Source: Deinococcus sp. Leaf326 (GTDB lineage: Bacteria; Deinococcota; Deinococci; Deinococcales; Deinococcaceae). Taken from it: a stretch of 64,000 nucleotides of DNA. The DNA lies in the NCBI RefSeq assembly GCF_001424185.1, contig NZ_LMOM01000032.1, forward strand, positions 248,001 to 312,000, written 5' to 3'. The notes beneath the pieces are model-generated. The model was not told the origin of the DNA and did not search any database. It saw nothing but the letters and a program-made list of their open reading frames with translations. Below are positions 28,307 through 39,979 of the stretch, in pieces (the first letter of the stretch is position 1; the number at the start of each line of letters is the position of its first letter). Position numbers and translations under genes: made by a program.

Positions 28307-29103
28307 GCTGCGCGCCGCCCGGCCCTCTGCGCCCACAGCCCTGCCGCGACCCCGCAGGCTGCCCCCAGGATCAGGTTCAGGCGAAAGGGCAGGTCATGGG
28401 CCGCCACGGCCGCCACGCCCGACACTGCCGCTGCGAGCAGTTGCGGGCGCGTGCGCAGCACCGGCACGAGCAGCGCGATGAAGCTGAGAGGCACGGCGAA
28501 GTCCAGCGGCCACTCGGGCGGAATACGCGCGCCCAGCAGCGCGCCGACCGCTGTGCCCGCCTGCCAGGTGAGCCACATCGGCACCGCCGCGCCCGCGTAG
28601 TAGCGCGCGGGGTCGGTCTCCGTGTCCGGGCGGCCCATCGTCAGGGCGAAGGCCTGATCGGTCATCAGGTAGGCCAGCGGCCAGCGCGCGCGGGTGGGCA
28701 CGCCCCCGAACAGGGGCAGCAGCGAGGCCGAGTACATCGCGAATCTCAGGTTCACCACGAGGCTGCTCAGCACGATGAGGGCCACCGGGCTGCCCGCCCC
28801 GAACAGCTGCGCGGCGATGAGCTGCGCCGACCCCGCGTAGCCGATCACCGAGAACATCACCGATTCCAGCGGCGTGAAGCCCACCTGCACCGCGGCGATG
28901 CCCGCGACCATGCTGAAGGGCAGGACTCCGGCGATCAGCGGCAAAAAGGCCCGAAACCCCCGCCAGAAGGCGGGCGGGGCGAGTCGGGACAGGGCGGCGG
29001 GCGTGCTCAGTCCAGCCCCCCGCCCCGCAGCGCCAGCGGGTGCCGGTTCATGTCCTTGTAGAGCAGGTACTTGCTCCAGTTTCTCCCCAGTGCCCCGTAC
29101 CAC
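28303..29103 (-). CDS. azlC: AzlC-family permease
   Basis: A membrane protein of the branched-chain amino acid exporter family, with the family start [33 protein letters not shown] and [10 protein letters not shown]. The first 31 residues from GTG 29103 are unlike the family and overlap allE out of frame. A start at the CTG of 29010, overlapping the allE stop (CTGA), would fit the family length better, but CTG starts are rare. I keep the GTG as the outer limit. Coupling to allE in either case places it in the ureide operon. Confidence 0.85.
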   Translation of the reverse strand: MVRGTGEKLEQVPALQGHEPAPAGAAGRGAGLSTPAALSRLAPPAFWRGFRAFLPLIAGVLPFSMVAGIAAVQVGFTPLESVMFSVIGYAGSAQLIAAQLFGAGSPVALIVLSSLVVNLRFAMYSASLLPLFGGVPTRARWPLAYLMTDQAFALTMGRPDTETDPARYYAGAAVPMWLTWQAGTAVGALLGARIPPEWPLDFAVPLSFIALLVPVLRTRPQLLAAAVSGVAAVAAHDLPFRLNLILGAACGVAAGLWAQRAGRRAA

Positions 29104-29774
29104 TGCGGGCAGTGCGCGCCCATCCAGATCACGTCACCCGCCGTGACCGGGTAGTACCGGTCCTGCAACTTGTAGAGGCCCTCGCCTTCCAGCATGAGCA
29201 GGCCGTGTTCCATGTAGTGGATTTCGGCGTAGGGCAGACTGGCCCCCGGCGCGAAACTCATGGTGCTGACCATGAAGTCGAAGGCGGGTTCGTCGGGCAG
29301 CAGCTTGCGCGCGAGCAGGTGGTCGTCGCCCTCGAAGGGCGTGCCCGCGACCGCGCGCTCGTTGCCCCATACGGTGCCGGGCGTGGCCTGACCGGGGGCA
29401 GGCTCGTAGGGCTTCTCGAACACCGAGACCCGCGCCGCCGAGAGGGCCGTCAGGGTGTGCGCCGTGCCGGCGGGCAGAAACACGTAGTCGTACTCGCGCA
29501 GCGTGCGCGTTTCGCCGTCCACGCTGGCCTCAACCTCACCCGACAGGACGAAGGCGAAGCGCTGGAAGCCCTGCGCGGAGGCGGTAGCCTGCGCGCCCCG
29601 GGGCATCTCGGCCGTGAACTGCACGAAGCGGGCGCGCAGGCCGATGACGGGCGCGATATGCACGATGACGGCGCTGCCCGGCCACTCGCACAGGGCCGTG
29701 CGGACGAAGGTTTCGGGGGTGAGGACCGCGTGCGACGCTTCGAGCGCGCTGCGGGTGACGCCGAGGTGTTTCAT
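29007..29774 (-). CDS. allE: (S)-ureidoglycine aminohydrolase
   Basis: This bicupin converts (S)-ureidoglycine to ureidoglycolate and ammonia, the step after allantoate amidohydrolase. The 255-residue protein has two cupin halves: the first with [16 protein letters not shown], the second with the manganese-site pattern [16 protein letters not shown] and [19 protein letters not shown]. The ending [16 protein letters not shown] is characteristic of the family. ATG 29774 has AGGAG 7 bases upstream and overlaps the allB stop. A longer upstream reading runs inside allB and is not used. Confidence 0.93.
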   Translation of the reverse strand: MKHLGVTRSALEASHAVLTPETFVRTALCEWPGSAVIVHIAPVIGLRARFVQFTAEMPRGAQATASAQGFQRFAFVLSGEVEASVDGETRTLREYDYVFLPAGTAHTLTALSAARVSVFEKPYEPAPGQATPGTVWGNERAVAGTPFEGDDHLLARKLLPDEPAFDFMVSTMSFAPGASLPYAEIHYMEHGLLMLEGEGLYKLQDRYYPVTAGDVIWMGAHCPQWYGALGRNWSKYLLYKDMNRHPLALRGGGLD

Positions 29775-31126
29775 GTATTGCTCCTGTCTGTGGGCCGCCG
29801 CCAGCGTCCGCGTGGCTCGCCCACGAATTGCCCTTCTTGGTAGATTGCCGCGCCGCGCAGGTAGGTCGCCTCCACGCGGCCCCGGAAGGTCTCGCCCCGG
29901 TAGGGATTCTGCTGCCAGCGGTCGTGCAACTCTTCCAGTACGAAGTCCTCTCGCAGCGCCACGAGCGCGAAATCGGCGTCCATCCCGACCTCCAACGCAC
30001 CCTTGCCTGCCAGCCCGAACCGCTGGGCCGGATTCAGGGCGCTCAGGGCGGCGACCTCGACCAGTCCCAGGCCGCGCCGCGCGTGTCCGTCCGTGAGGAG
30101 AACGTTCAGGGTGGCTTGCGCCCCGCTGATTCCTCCCCACAGCTCGAAAAAGTCGTCGCTGATCTTCATGGATGGCGGTGCGGGCGAGTGGTCACTGCCC
30201 ACGATCTGCACGTCGCCGGCCAGCACCTTTGCCCACAGCTCGTCCTGCACGGCGGCCGGGCGCAGCGGAGGCGCGCACTTGAGGGCGGCCCCGACCCGTT
30301 CGGCGTCGGCGTCGGTGAAGTGCAGGTAGTGCGGGCAGGTCTCGGCCGTCACATTCACGCCCTGCGCGCGCGCCTCGGCCGCCAGCGCGACCGCCTCGCC
30401 GCTGCTGAGGTGCACGAGGTGCAGGGCCGCGCCCGTCTCGCCGGCCAGGGCGAGGGCCAGCGCGACTGCCTCCAGCTCGGCCTCGACCGGGCGGGTGCGC
30501 AGGTAGTCGCGCACGCCCCGCGCCCCGCCCGCACGGGCCTGGGCACTCAGGCGGCGGGTCTGGGCGTTGCTCTCGGCGTGGACGGCCACGACCAGCCCGT
30601 GCCGCCGCGCCGCCTCCAGCCCGGCGCGTAGGGTGGCCTCGTCGGCGGCCGGAAACTCGTCGAGGCCACTGTCGCTCATGAAGGCCTTGAAGCCGGCCGC
30701 GCCCGAGAGCGCCAGTTCGTCCAGACGGTCCAGGTTGACCGGCGTCAGGCCGCCCCACAGCGAGAAGTCCAGCAGGGATTTGCGCTCGCCCAGGGCGCGT
30801 TTGTCCTCCAGTTCGGCCGCGCCCAGTACGGGGGGCGAGGAGTTGAGCGGCATGTCGACGAAGGTCGTGGCCCCGCCCGCCGCGAGCGCCCGCGTGCCGG
30901 TCGCGAAGCCCTCCCAGTCGGCGCGCCCCGGCTCGTTGAGGTGTACGTGCGCGTCCACCACGCCGGGAAACAGGTGCTGCCCGGCCGCGTCAAGCTCCTG
31001 GCGGGCGGGGGTCGTCAGTTCCTCGGCGATCTCGGCGATCATGCCGCCCGCAACCCCGAGGTCGGCGCGGCGCACGCCCCCCGGCGTGACCAGCGTGCCC
31101 CCCCGCACGATGAGGTCGAGGGTCAT
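29771..31126 (-). CDS. allB: Allantoinase
   Basis: A 451-residue cyclic amidohydrolase that opens allantoin to allantoate. Metal ligands are visible in [10 protein letters not shown] (residues 58-67), the bridging Lys in [10 protein letters not shown] (Lys147 region), His in VAVHAESN and LHLVHLSS, and Asp in [10 protein letters not shown]. The SDHSP text and EWEGF/DWEGF start are allantoinase-like rather than dihydropyrimidinase-like. It overlaps allC upstream and allE downstream by 4 bases each, so it is in the middle of a tightly coupled operon. Confidence 0.94.
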   Translation of the reverse strand: MTLDLIVRGGTLVTPGGVRRADLGVAGGMIAEIAEELTTPARQELDAAGQHLFPGVVDAHVHLNEPGRADWEGFATGTRALAAGGATTFVDMPLNSSPPVLGAAELEDKRALGERKSLLDFSLWGGLTPVNLDRLDELALSGAAGFKAFMSDSGLDEFPAADEATLRAGLEAARRHGLVVAVHAESNAQTRRLSAQARAGGARGVRDYLRTRPVEAELEAVALALALAGETGAALHLVHLSSGEAVALAAEARAQGVNVTAETCPHYLHFTDADAERVGAALKCAPPLRPAAVQDELWAKVLAGDVQIVGSDHSPAPPSMKISDDFFELWGGISGAQATLNVLLTDGHARRGLGLVEVAALSALNPAQRFGLAGKGALEVGMDADFALVALREDFVLEELHDRWQQNPYRGETFRGRVEATYLRGAAIYQEGQFVGEPRGRWRRPTDRSNT

Positions 31127-32364
31127 GCGCGCGCCGCCCTGGCCAGACCTTGGATCATGTGTACGAGCACTGCCAGGGCGGCCTCTACATCCTCGCCGTT
31201 CACCCTCTCGTCGGGGTGGTGGCTCAGCGCGTTGGGCGAGCGCACGAACAGCATCGCGGCCGGCATTCGCGCGGCGAGAATCTGGGCGTCGTGGCCTGCA
31301 CCGCTGACCAGCTCGGGGGCCATGAGGCCCAGGCTGTTGGCGGCTTCCCGTAGCCCGGTGCGCAGCTCCGCATCCATCGGGGTGGCGGGTTCGGCCATGC
31401 GGGGGGTGACCGCCAGGGTCACGCCGCGTGCCCCGGCTGCGCGCTCGGCCGTGTCCAGCAGCGCCGCCAGGGACTGGTCGCGCACCGCGTCGAACTCGTG
31501 GCGGATGTCGAGTGAGAGGCTCACCTCGCCGGGAATCACGTTGCCTGCGCCGGGCCGCGCCTCGATCATGCCGATGGTAGCGACGAGGCCGGGGGTAGCC
31601 CGCGCGAGATCCTCGGCCGCGACGATGAAGCGCGCGGCAGCGGCCAGCGGGTCGCGGCGCAGCGTCATGGGGGTGGTGCCCGCGTGGGCGGCCTGCCCGG
31701 CAAAGTCCAGCGTGAGGCGGCTCTGGCCCACGATGCTGCTCACCACGCCGACCTGCGCGCCCGCGTCTTGCAGCACCGGCCCCTGTTCGATGTGCACCTC
31801 CAGGTAGCCCAGGGCGTTCGCCTCGGCCAGCGCGCCGGGCAACTCGGTCTCATCCAGCCCGAAGGCGCGGATGGCGTCGCGCACGCTCTGACCGTCCTTA
31901 TCCAGGCGGTCGAGCAGTTCGTCGGCGGTGCCCACCAGCGCACGGCTCCCGATAAAGGACACGCCGTAGCGCACGCCCTCCTCCTCGGAAAAGGCCAGCA
32001 CCTCGAGGTTGAAGGGCAGCGGCCCGATCGCCTGAAGGGCCTCGGCCGCTGCGTAGCCCAGCACCACGCCCAGGATGCCGTCGTAGGCCCCGGCGTTCGG
32101 CACCGTGTCGAGGTGCGAGCCGAGGTAGAGGGTGGGCGCGCCGGGCGGCCCCTCCAGCCGCGAGCGCAGGTTGCCCACGGCGTCGAGGTGGGTGGTCATG
32201 CCTAGGCGGTCGGCCCAGGCGCGCAGGGTCGCATGCACCTGCGCGGCGCTGGGGCACAAGTAGGTGCGGGTGGTCTGGCCCGGCACCTCGGTCTGGGTCG
32301 CCAGTTCGGCGCACAGGTCCAGGGCCGCGCGGCTCAGGCGGGAGAGTTCGGCGGAGGCAGTCAC
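31123..32364 (-). CDS. allC: Allantoate amidohydrolase
   Basis: A 413-residue M20-type dimetal hydrolase releasing ammonia and CO2 from allantoate to give ureidoglycine. Metal-site motifs are GSHLDTVPNAGAYDG (near residue 80), FSEEEGVRYG, EVHIEQGPVL, DIRHEF and SGAGHDAQILA. Related N-carbamoyl-amino acid hydrolases look similar, but the neighbours allB and allE decide the call. The GTG at 32364 overlaps the upstream malate synthase-like stop (GTGA); a longer reading upstream has no family match. Confidence 0.92.
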   Translation of the reverse strand: MTASAELSRLSRAALDLCAELATQTEVPGQTTRTYLCPSAAQVHATLRAWADRLGMTTHLDAVGNLRSRLEGPPGAPTLYLGSHLDTVPNAGAYDGILGVVLGYAAAEALQAIGPLPFNLEVLAFSEEEGVRYGVSFIGSRALVGTADELLDRLDKDGQSVRDAIRAFGLDETELPGALAEANALGYLEVHIEQGPVLQDAGAQVGVVSSIVGQSRLTLDFAGQAAHAGTTPMTLRRDPLAAAARFIVAAEDLARATPGLVATIGMIEARPGAGNVIPGEVSLSLDIRHEFDAVRDQSLAALLDTAERAAGARGVTLAVTPRMAEPATPMDAELRTGLREAANSLGLMAPELVSGAGHDAQILAARMPAAMLFVRSPNALSHHPDERVNGEDVEAALAVLVHMIQGLARAARA

Positions 32365-33752
32365 AGGGCGTATTCTCCCAGACCCAGTCGCTGCGCCGCG
32401 CGCGGGAAGTAGGCAGGCGCGGCGTCGGCGAGCACGAGATGGTCGAGCAGCCGCGCAGCGGGGTGGTCGTCGGGGAGCAGGGCGCGGCGCTCGTGCAGAT
32501 ACCACGCCGCCGTCAGCCGCCCGCCGCCTTCCAGCGCGGCCCCTACCCGGCGCCACTGCCAGAGCTGCGCGCGGGCGAGCTCGGCGGTGGCCGTGTCCTC
32601 CAGCCGCCCGGCGCGCACGATCATGCCCTGTCCGGCGAACCATGCTGCGAACACGTCCAGGGCAAGGCCCAGCGTGTCGCGCACGGTCGCCAGCGGCAGC
32701 GGGCCCGCGTCCGGCAGGTCGGTCAATCGTGTAAGGGTCTGTTCCGGGGGCTCGTCCGGCAAGAGGACAGGCTGGGCAGCCGCGAAGCCTTCCCGCACTG
32801 CACCCAGCAGCCCCGGCAGGGCCGCCCACGCGGCCGTGAAACCCTGCGCCGCCTCACGTGCCTTGTCGGCCCGCACGGCCTCCAGGGCGGGGCGGGGGTC
32901 CTGGGGGTCCGGCGCCACCGCCGCCGTGCCGCCCACGGCCTCGGCATTCCGGCGGCGGCACACGCGCACCAGGGTTTCGGCGTAGGCCTGCATGGCGTCC
33001 ACATCCATCCCCAGGGCGGCGCGGGGCGGCAGCGGCGTCCTGCGCGACTGGCCCAGACGCTTCGTCAGGCTGAACACGTAGTCCCAGCGCCCTGCATTCA
33101 GGCCATACGCCCGGTCCCGCAGCGCGTGCAGCAGGGCGTCAGCATGGCGCACGCCAGCGAATGTCTCGATCTGGAGGCACACCCGCACTGTGTTCTGCTC
33201 CAGCCCCAGGTGCGCCTCGGCCAGCGCCAGGGCGTCGTCCCAGAAGCGGGCCTCGGCCACCATCTCCAGCTTGGGGATATAGAGGTGGGGAGGCCGCGTC
33301 GGGGCCGCCGTCAGGATGGCCGCGAGGTCGCACAGGGCGGCGATCCCTGGAACACGCATCCCCTCTTCACCACCAAAGGTCAGGCCCGGCTCGGCGGCGT
33401 ACAGCGCGCGGGGCCGCACGAGCCGGGCCCCCTCGCCTGCCAGGGCCCAGGGCAGCGCGTCGTAGGCTACCTGCACGTTGGCGCGCGTCGGCGCAAAGGT
33501 GTCGTCGAAATCCAGCGCCACCGCGTCGGCCCCCGAGGCGAGCGCCGCGCGCAGGGCCGCGAGGTCCGATGCCTCCACGATCAGTTCGGCGCGCCGGCTC
33601 CGCAGGTCAGCGGGCACCGGGGCCGCGTGGTAGTCCGGCAGGGGGCGGGCGGGTTCGGCCTCGCCGGGCAGGTCGGCCCAGCGTTTCCGCAGTGCGCCGT
33701 GCAGGGCCTGCGCCAGTGCGTGCGCGGCAGGGGAGAGGGTCAGGTCGGTCAA
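32361..33752 (-). CDS. Malate synthase-like protein, second divergent copy
   Basis: The 463-residue protein is related to malate synthase A but is clearly diverged and about 58 residues shorter than the aceB product. Catalytic features are kept: VRPR (Arg), LQIETFAGV (metal Glu), LNAGRWDYVFS (metal Asp) and LEDTATAELARAQLWQW (general base Asp). The aceB text [13 protein letters not shown] is here LDFDDTFAPTRAN. The TTG at 33752 has AGGAG 7 bases ahead, and the gene overlaps allC by 4 bases. It may condense glyoxylate from ureide breakdown with acetyl-CoA, or act on another alpha-keto acid. The substrate is not known. Confidence 0.82.
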   Translation of the reverse strand: MTDLTLSPAAHALAQALHGALRKRWADLPGEAEPARPLPDYHAAPVPADLRSRRAELIVEASDLAALRAALASGADAVALDFDDTFAPTRANVQVAYDALPWALAGEGARLVRPRALYAAEPGLTFGGEEGMRVPGIAALCDLAAILTAAPTRPPHLYIPKLEMVAEARFWDDALALAEAHLGLEQNTVRVCLQIETFAGVRHADALLHALRDRAYGLNAGRWDYVFSLTKRLGQSRRTPLPPRAALGMDVDAMQAYAETLVRVCRRRNAEAVGGTAAVAPDPQDPRPALEAVRADKAREAAQGFTAAWAALPGLLGAVREGFAAAQPVLLPDEPPEQTLTRLTDLPDAGPLPLATVRDTLGLALDVFAAWFAGQGMIVRAGRLEDTATAELARAQLWQWRRVGAALEGGGRLTAAWYLHERRALLPDDHPAARLLDHLVLADAAPAYFPRAAQRLGLGEYAL

Positions 33753-33778
33753 GAGGAGGCTCCTGGCAGGAAGGAACG

Positions 33779-33809
33779 TGGCCCGGCCCAGGCATCAGGG
33801 GCCGGGCCA
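33779..33809 (-). terminator. Strong hairpin between the inhibitor gene and the ureide operon
   Basis: A perfect 11-bp stem (TGGCCCGGCCC / GGGCCGGGCCA) with a 9-base loop lies 26 bases past the inhibitor stop. The following minus-strand sequence is only mildly T-rich (CGTTCCTTCC), so termination may be partial. Confidence 0.5.
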
Positions 33810-33834
33810 GTGGGGGCAGAACGGTAGGGGAGGG

Positions 33835-34305
33835 TCAGGGCCTGGGAGTCAGGTAGAACAGCGTGACCGACACCTCCGCCGAGGGCTGGCGGCCGGGTGG
33901 CAGTTGTATGAAGCCCACGGGCAGGGCCAGATCCGCGCTGCCGCTCCGGGGCGTCTTGACGACTCGGTAGACGTACACGAGATCGGGGCCGGGGCCGCCT
34001 GCCATCGGCGGATTGGTGGACACCGCCTGCGGCGCGTAACTTTTCTCGATGAGAGCGAGGTATACGCCGTCCACCTCCAGCGCGCGCCACAGGTAACCCG
34101 TGCCGGGGCTGTCCGGCAGCACGAAGCGCAGCACGTCTCCGGCCCGCACCGTCAGGGTCTCGCCTGTGCCTGGCCGTACCTGGACGGTTCTGGAGGCAGA
34201 ACTGGCCCCAGTCGCACCCGCCCCGGAGGCCGTGGCCTGGGCCAGCGCGACGGTCATCAGGCCCAGCGTGCACAGCAGCAGGCGAAGAAGTTTCATGCGT
34301 CTCAT
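33835..34305 (-). CDS. Secreted chagasin-like (I42) peptidase inhibitor candidate
   Basis: A 156-residue exported protein. The signal peptide is MRRMKLLRLLLCTLGLMTVALAQA. The body carries the chagasin-type loops in order: SPGTGYLWRAL (compare NPTTGYxW) near residue 70 and AGGPGPDLVYVYRV near residue 110. The third loop (RPW) is not obvious, so inhibition of papain-like proteases is uncertain. ATG 34305 follows GGAGGG by 7 bases. It lies 55 bases after the IclR gene. Its place in a ureide block is unexpected. Confidence 0.7.
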   Translation of the reverse strand: MRRMKLLRLLLCTLGLMTVALAQATASGAGATGASSASRTVQVRPGTGETLTVRAGDVLRFVLPDSPGTGYLWRALEVDGVYLALIEKSYAPQAVSTNPPMAGGPGPDLVYVYRVVKTPRSGSADLALPVGFIQLPPGRQPSAEVSVTLFYLTPRP

Positions 34306-34360
34306 GCTGACACCCTCCAGAGGCGAGCGCAATGCGCAGGGGTACGTGAGCGTAGACCCC

Positions 34361-35195
34361 TCACCTGCCCCCATTCCACCCCAGCCGGGCGGAGACCCGC
34401 GCCGCGCTCGCCTGGACCTCGGCCGCCACGCGGGGAACGTCGGCCGGAGTAAAGCGGGCCGAGGGTGCTGAGACGCTCAGGGCCGCGACGACGGCTCCCG
34501 ACGCGCCGCGCACCGGAACCGCGAGGCAGCGCACGCCGACCTCGCGTTCCTCGTCGTCCAGGGCATACCCGTGCGCGGCGACGCGGGCCAGTTCGGTCCC
34601 CAGGGCCTCGGCGGTGGTCAGGGTATGCGGCGTGTAGGCCTTCAGCTCGGCGAGGGCTATGCGGGCGCGGGCTTCCTGCGGGGGCAGGGAAGCGAGCAGC
34701 ACCTTGCCCACCCCCGAGCAGTGCAGCGGCGCGGCGGCCCCGAGCTGCGCGAACAGGCGCACCAGCCCCCGGCCCTCGGCCTGGTGGATATAGACGGCCT
34801 CTTCCTGTCCCGCCGGGCCGCGCAGGGCCGCCAGATTCACGGTCTCGCCCAGAGCGGCCACCAAGGCGTCCATCTCGGTCTGCGCCGCGCCGATGAGGGT
34901 GTTGCGCGCCGCAAAGGCTGCCCCGACCTGGTACGCCCGCAGGCCCACGGTATACAGTCCCTGGCGTTCGTCCCACTCGGCGAAGCCGCCCTGCCGCAGT
35001 GTGTCCAGGAGGCGCGAGGTGGTGCTGGCGGGCAGGCCCACCTGCCGGGCCACCTCACCCAGGGTCGCCTCGCGCAGGTCGGCCAGGGCGGTGAGGACCC
35101 CCAGCCCGCGTTCCAGCGTGCGCACGCTGCCTGCTGTGGTACTGCGGGCGCGGCCCGCGCGGGCGTGGCCCCGGGCCTCTCCGGATTCGGGGCGC

Positions 35196-35203
<8 letters not shown>
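34361..35203 (-). CDS. IclR-family transcriptional regulator
   Basis: A 280-residue regulator. The winged helix is residues 30-95 ([13 protein letters not shown], then [22 protein letters not shown]) and the effector domain follows, with [13 protein letters not shown] and [18 protein letters not shown]. IclR proteins often sense small acids; AllR and IclR of E. coli respond to glyoxylate or pyruvate. The TTG at 35203 overlaps the aceB stop by 8 bases. Being co-transcribed with malate synthase and upstream of allCBE, it is a good candidate for a glyoxylate or allantoin sensor of the block. Confidence 0.88.
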
Positions 35204-36761
<1,558 letters not shown>

Positions 36762-36766
36762 GGATC

Positions 36767-36816
36767 ACTGTAGCAACCCCATTTCATCTTTTGGAGTTCA
36801 ATTTCACCTGATGAAA
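36767..36816 (-). promoter_or_regulatory. aceB promoter -10 and possible IclR operator
   Basis: Minus-strand TACAGT (36772-36767) lies 5 bases from the ATG. Upstream, TTTCACCTGATGAAA (36802-36816) is a TTTCA-N5-TGAAA palindrome, and TTTCATC (36782-36788) is inverted against GATGAAA (36810-36816). There is no good -35, which fits an activated or tightly controlled promoter. Confidence 0.45.
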
Positions 36817-36826
36817 AATAGAAGGT

Positions 36827-36862
36827 AAAAAAGCGCCCCGCCGACTGCTCCTGGCGGGGCGT
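36827..36862 (-). terminator. Intrinsic terminator of the acyl-CoA ligase gene
   Basis: On the minus strand a GC-only stem of 8-9 bp (36862-36853 with 36842-36833) and 10-base loop is followed by six T residues. It lies 17 bases after the ligase stop codon. Confidence 0.85.
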
Positions 36863-36879
36863 TTGGCCGGGGCCGGGCC

Positions 36880-38592
<1,713 letters not shown>

Positions 38593-38861
38593 GCGTCTAC
38601 CTCGGAAAAACACGCGGGGTACAGGCGGGGACCACGCAGGGGCCGCCGCACCCACAGGGGGCCAGGGTCGCCGGAAGCGGGCGCGGCGGGCACAGGGGCG
38701 CCCGGCTCCGGAATCGAAACTTGAGTGGCCCGAGTGTAGCGCCTCGTGCGGCGATTGCGGGCGTCAGGGAAGGTCCGGCGCCTGGACCGTCTCCGCGTGC
38801 GTCTTCACGGCCATTTACCGGCGCACGTTGCCATGAGGCACGCCAGCGGACCGTGCAGGTC

Positions 38862-39896
38862 TCAACGCGCGACCGACTCGCTGGCCGGCGTGTCCCAGTC
38901 CGCGCGGTCGCGGCCGGCCGCCTTGGCCGCGTACAGCCGGTGGTCGGCGAGGAGCAGCGCCTCGCGCACGCCCGGCGCCTCGGTGAGCATCGCGCCCCCC
39001 GCGCTGCAGCTCAGGCCGTCGAGACCCTTGATCTGGATCCGCCGGATGCCGCCGAGGACGCCGGCCACCTGAAGCTGGGCCTCCGCGCGGGTCTGGCCGT
39101 AGATGAGTGCCAGGAACTCCTCGCCGCCCCAGCGGCACAGCAGCGTTCCCTCGGGCAGCTGGCGGGTGAGGAGCGCGGCAACGTAGGTGAGCACGTCGTC
39201 GCCGCGCAGGTGGCCGAAGTTGTCGTTGATGCGCTTGAAGTGGTCGAGGTCGAAGATGACCACCGACACGTCCGCCGGCACCGGTTGCAGGGCCAGCAGG
39301 CGTTCGAGTTCTTCCAGCGGCGCGCGGCGGTTGTGCAGGCCGGTCAGGGGGTCGCGGTAGGCGAGGTCCTGCAACCAGGCCACGCGCTCGCGCTCGCGCA
39401 GCAGCTGCCGGCCCGAGCGGCTCATGACCGCGACGATCAGCAGGACGAGCGCCCCCTGCAGCATGGAGGTCACCTCGGCCGGGCGCATGAGTCCCGCGAC
39501 GAGCACCGGCAGCGCCCCCACCAGGGTCCAGGCGGTCGCCACCGGAAAGGGGAACCAGGCGTAGGCCAGCACCCCCAGGCCCAGACTGGCGATCATCTGG
39601 GTGCTCAGGGGCGCCTGGTCAATCCCCAGGTGCAGGGCCAGTCCGGTCAGCACCCAGAGGTTGCCCAGTGCCAGGACCACGTGGGAAAACAGCGTCTGCG
39701 TGGTGGCGGGTCGCCAGATCAGTCCCGACAGCACCAGGGTGATGCCCAGGCCCAGCGCTGGAAGCAGGGCCATGATCTTCGGGTCTGGCAGGGACAGGAT
39801 CAGAATCAGGGCCTGGACGACCGCCGCGCCCAGCGACAGCAGCAGGTACTGCCTGCGCCGGGCTTCCGAGGGCGCGGCGCGGGGCGAATCTGACAT
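38862..39896 (-). CDS. Membrane-bound diguanylate cyclase (GGDEF)
   Basis: A 344-residue protein that should make cyclic di-GMP. The N-terminal half has five or six membrane segments (about residues 18-160). The GGDEF domain starts at AYRDPLTGLHNRR, contains FDLDHFKRINDNFGH and the active site RWGGEEF. No inhibitory RxxD appears right before the active site. It lies 83 bases downstream of a GGDEF-EAL gene in the same direction, and may be co-transcribed with it. Confidence 0.93.
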   Translation of the reverse strand: MSDSPRAAPSEARRRQYLLLSLGAAVVQALILILSLPDPKIMALLPALGLGITLVLSGLIWRPATTQTLFSHVVLALGNLWVLTGLALHLGIDQAPLSTQMIASLGLGVLAYAWFPFPVATAWTLVGALPVLVAGLMRPAEVTSMLQGALVLLIVAVMSRSGRQLLRERERVAWLQDLAYRDPLTGLHNRRAPLEELERLLALQPVPADVSVVIFDLDHFKRINDNFGHLRGDDVLTYVAALLTRQLPEGTLLCRWGGEEFLALIYGQTRAEAQLQVAGVLGGIRRIQIKGLDGLSCSAGGAMLTEAPGVREALLLADHRLYAAKAAGRDRADWDTPASESVAR

Positions 39897-39979
39897 GCCC
39901 TACCCTACCTTCCCGGTCCTGACAGATCTCTGTGGGCCGTCCCGGTCTGCTGTACGCCCTGAGGCCGCCTGCCGGCTGC

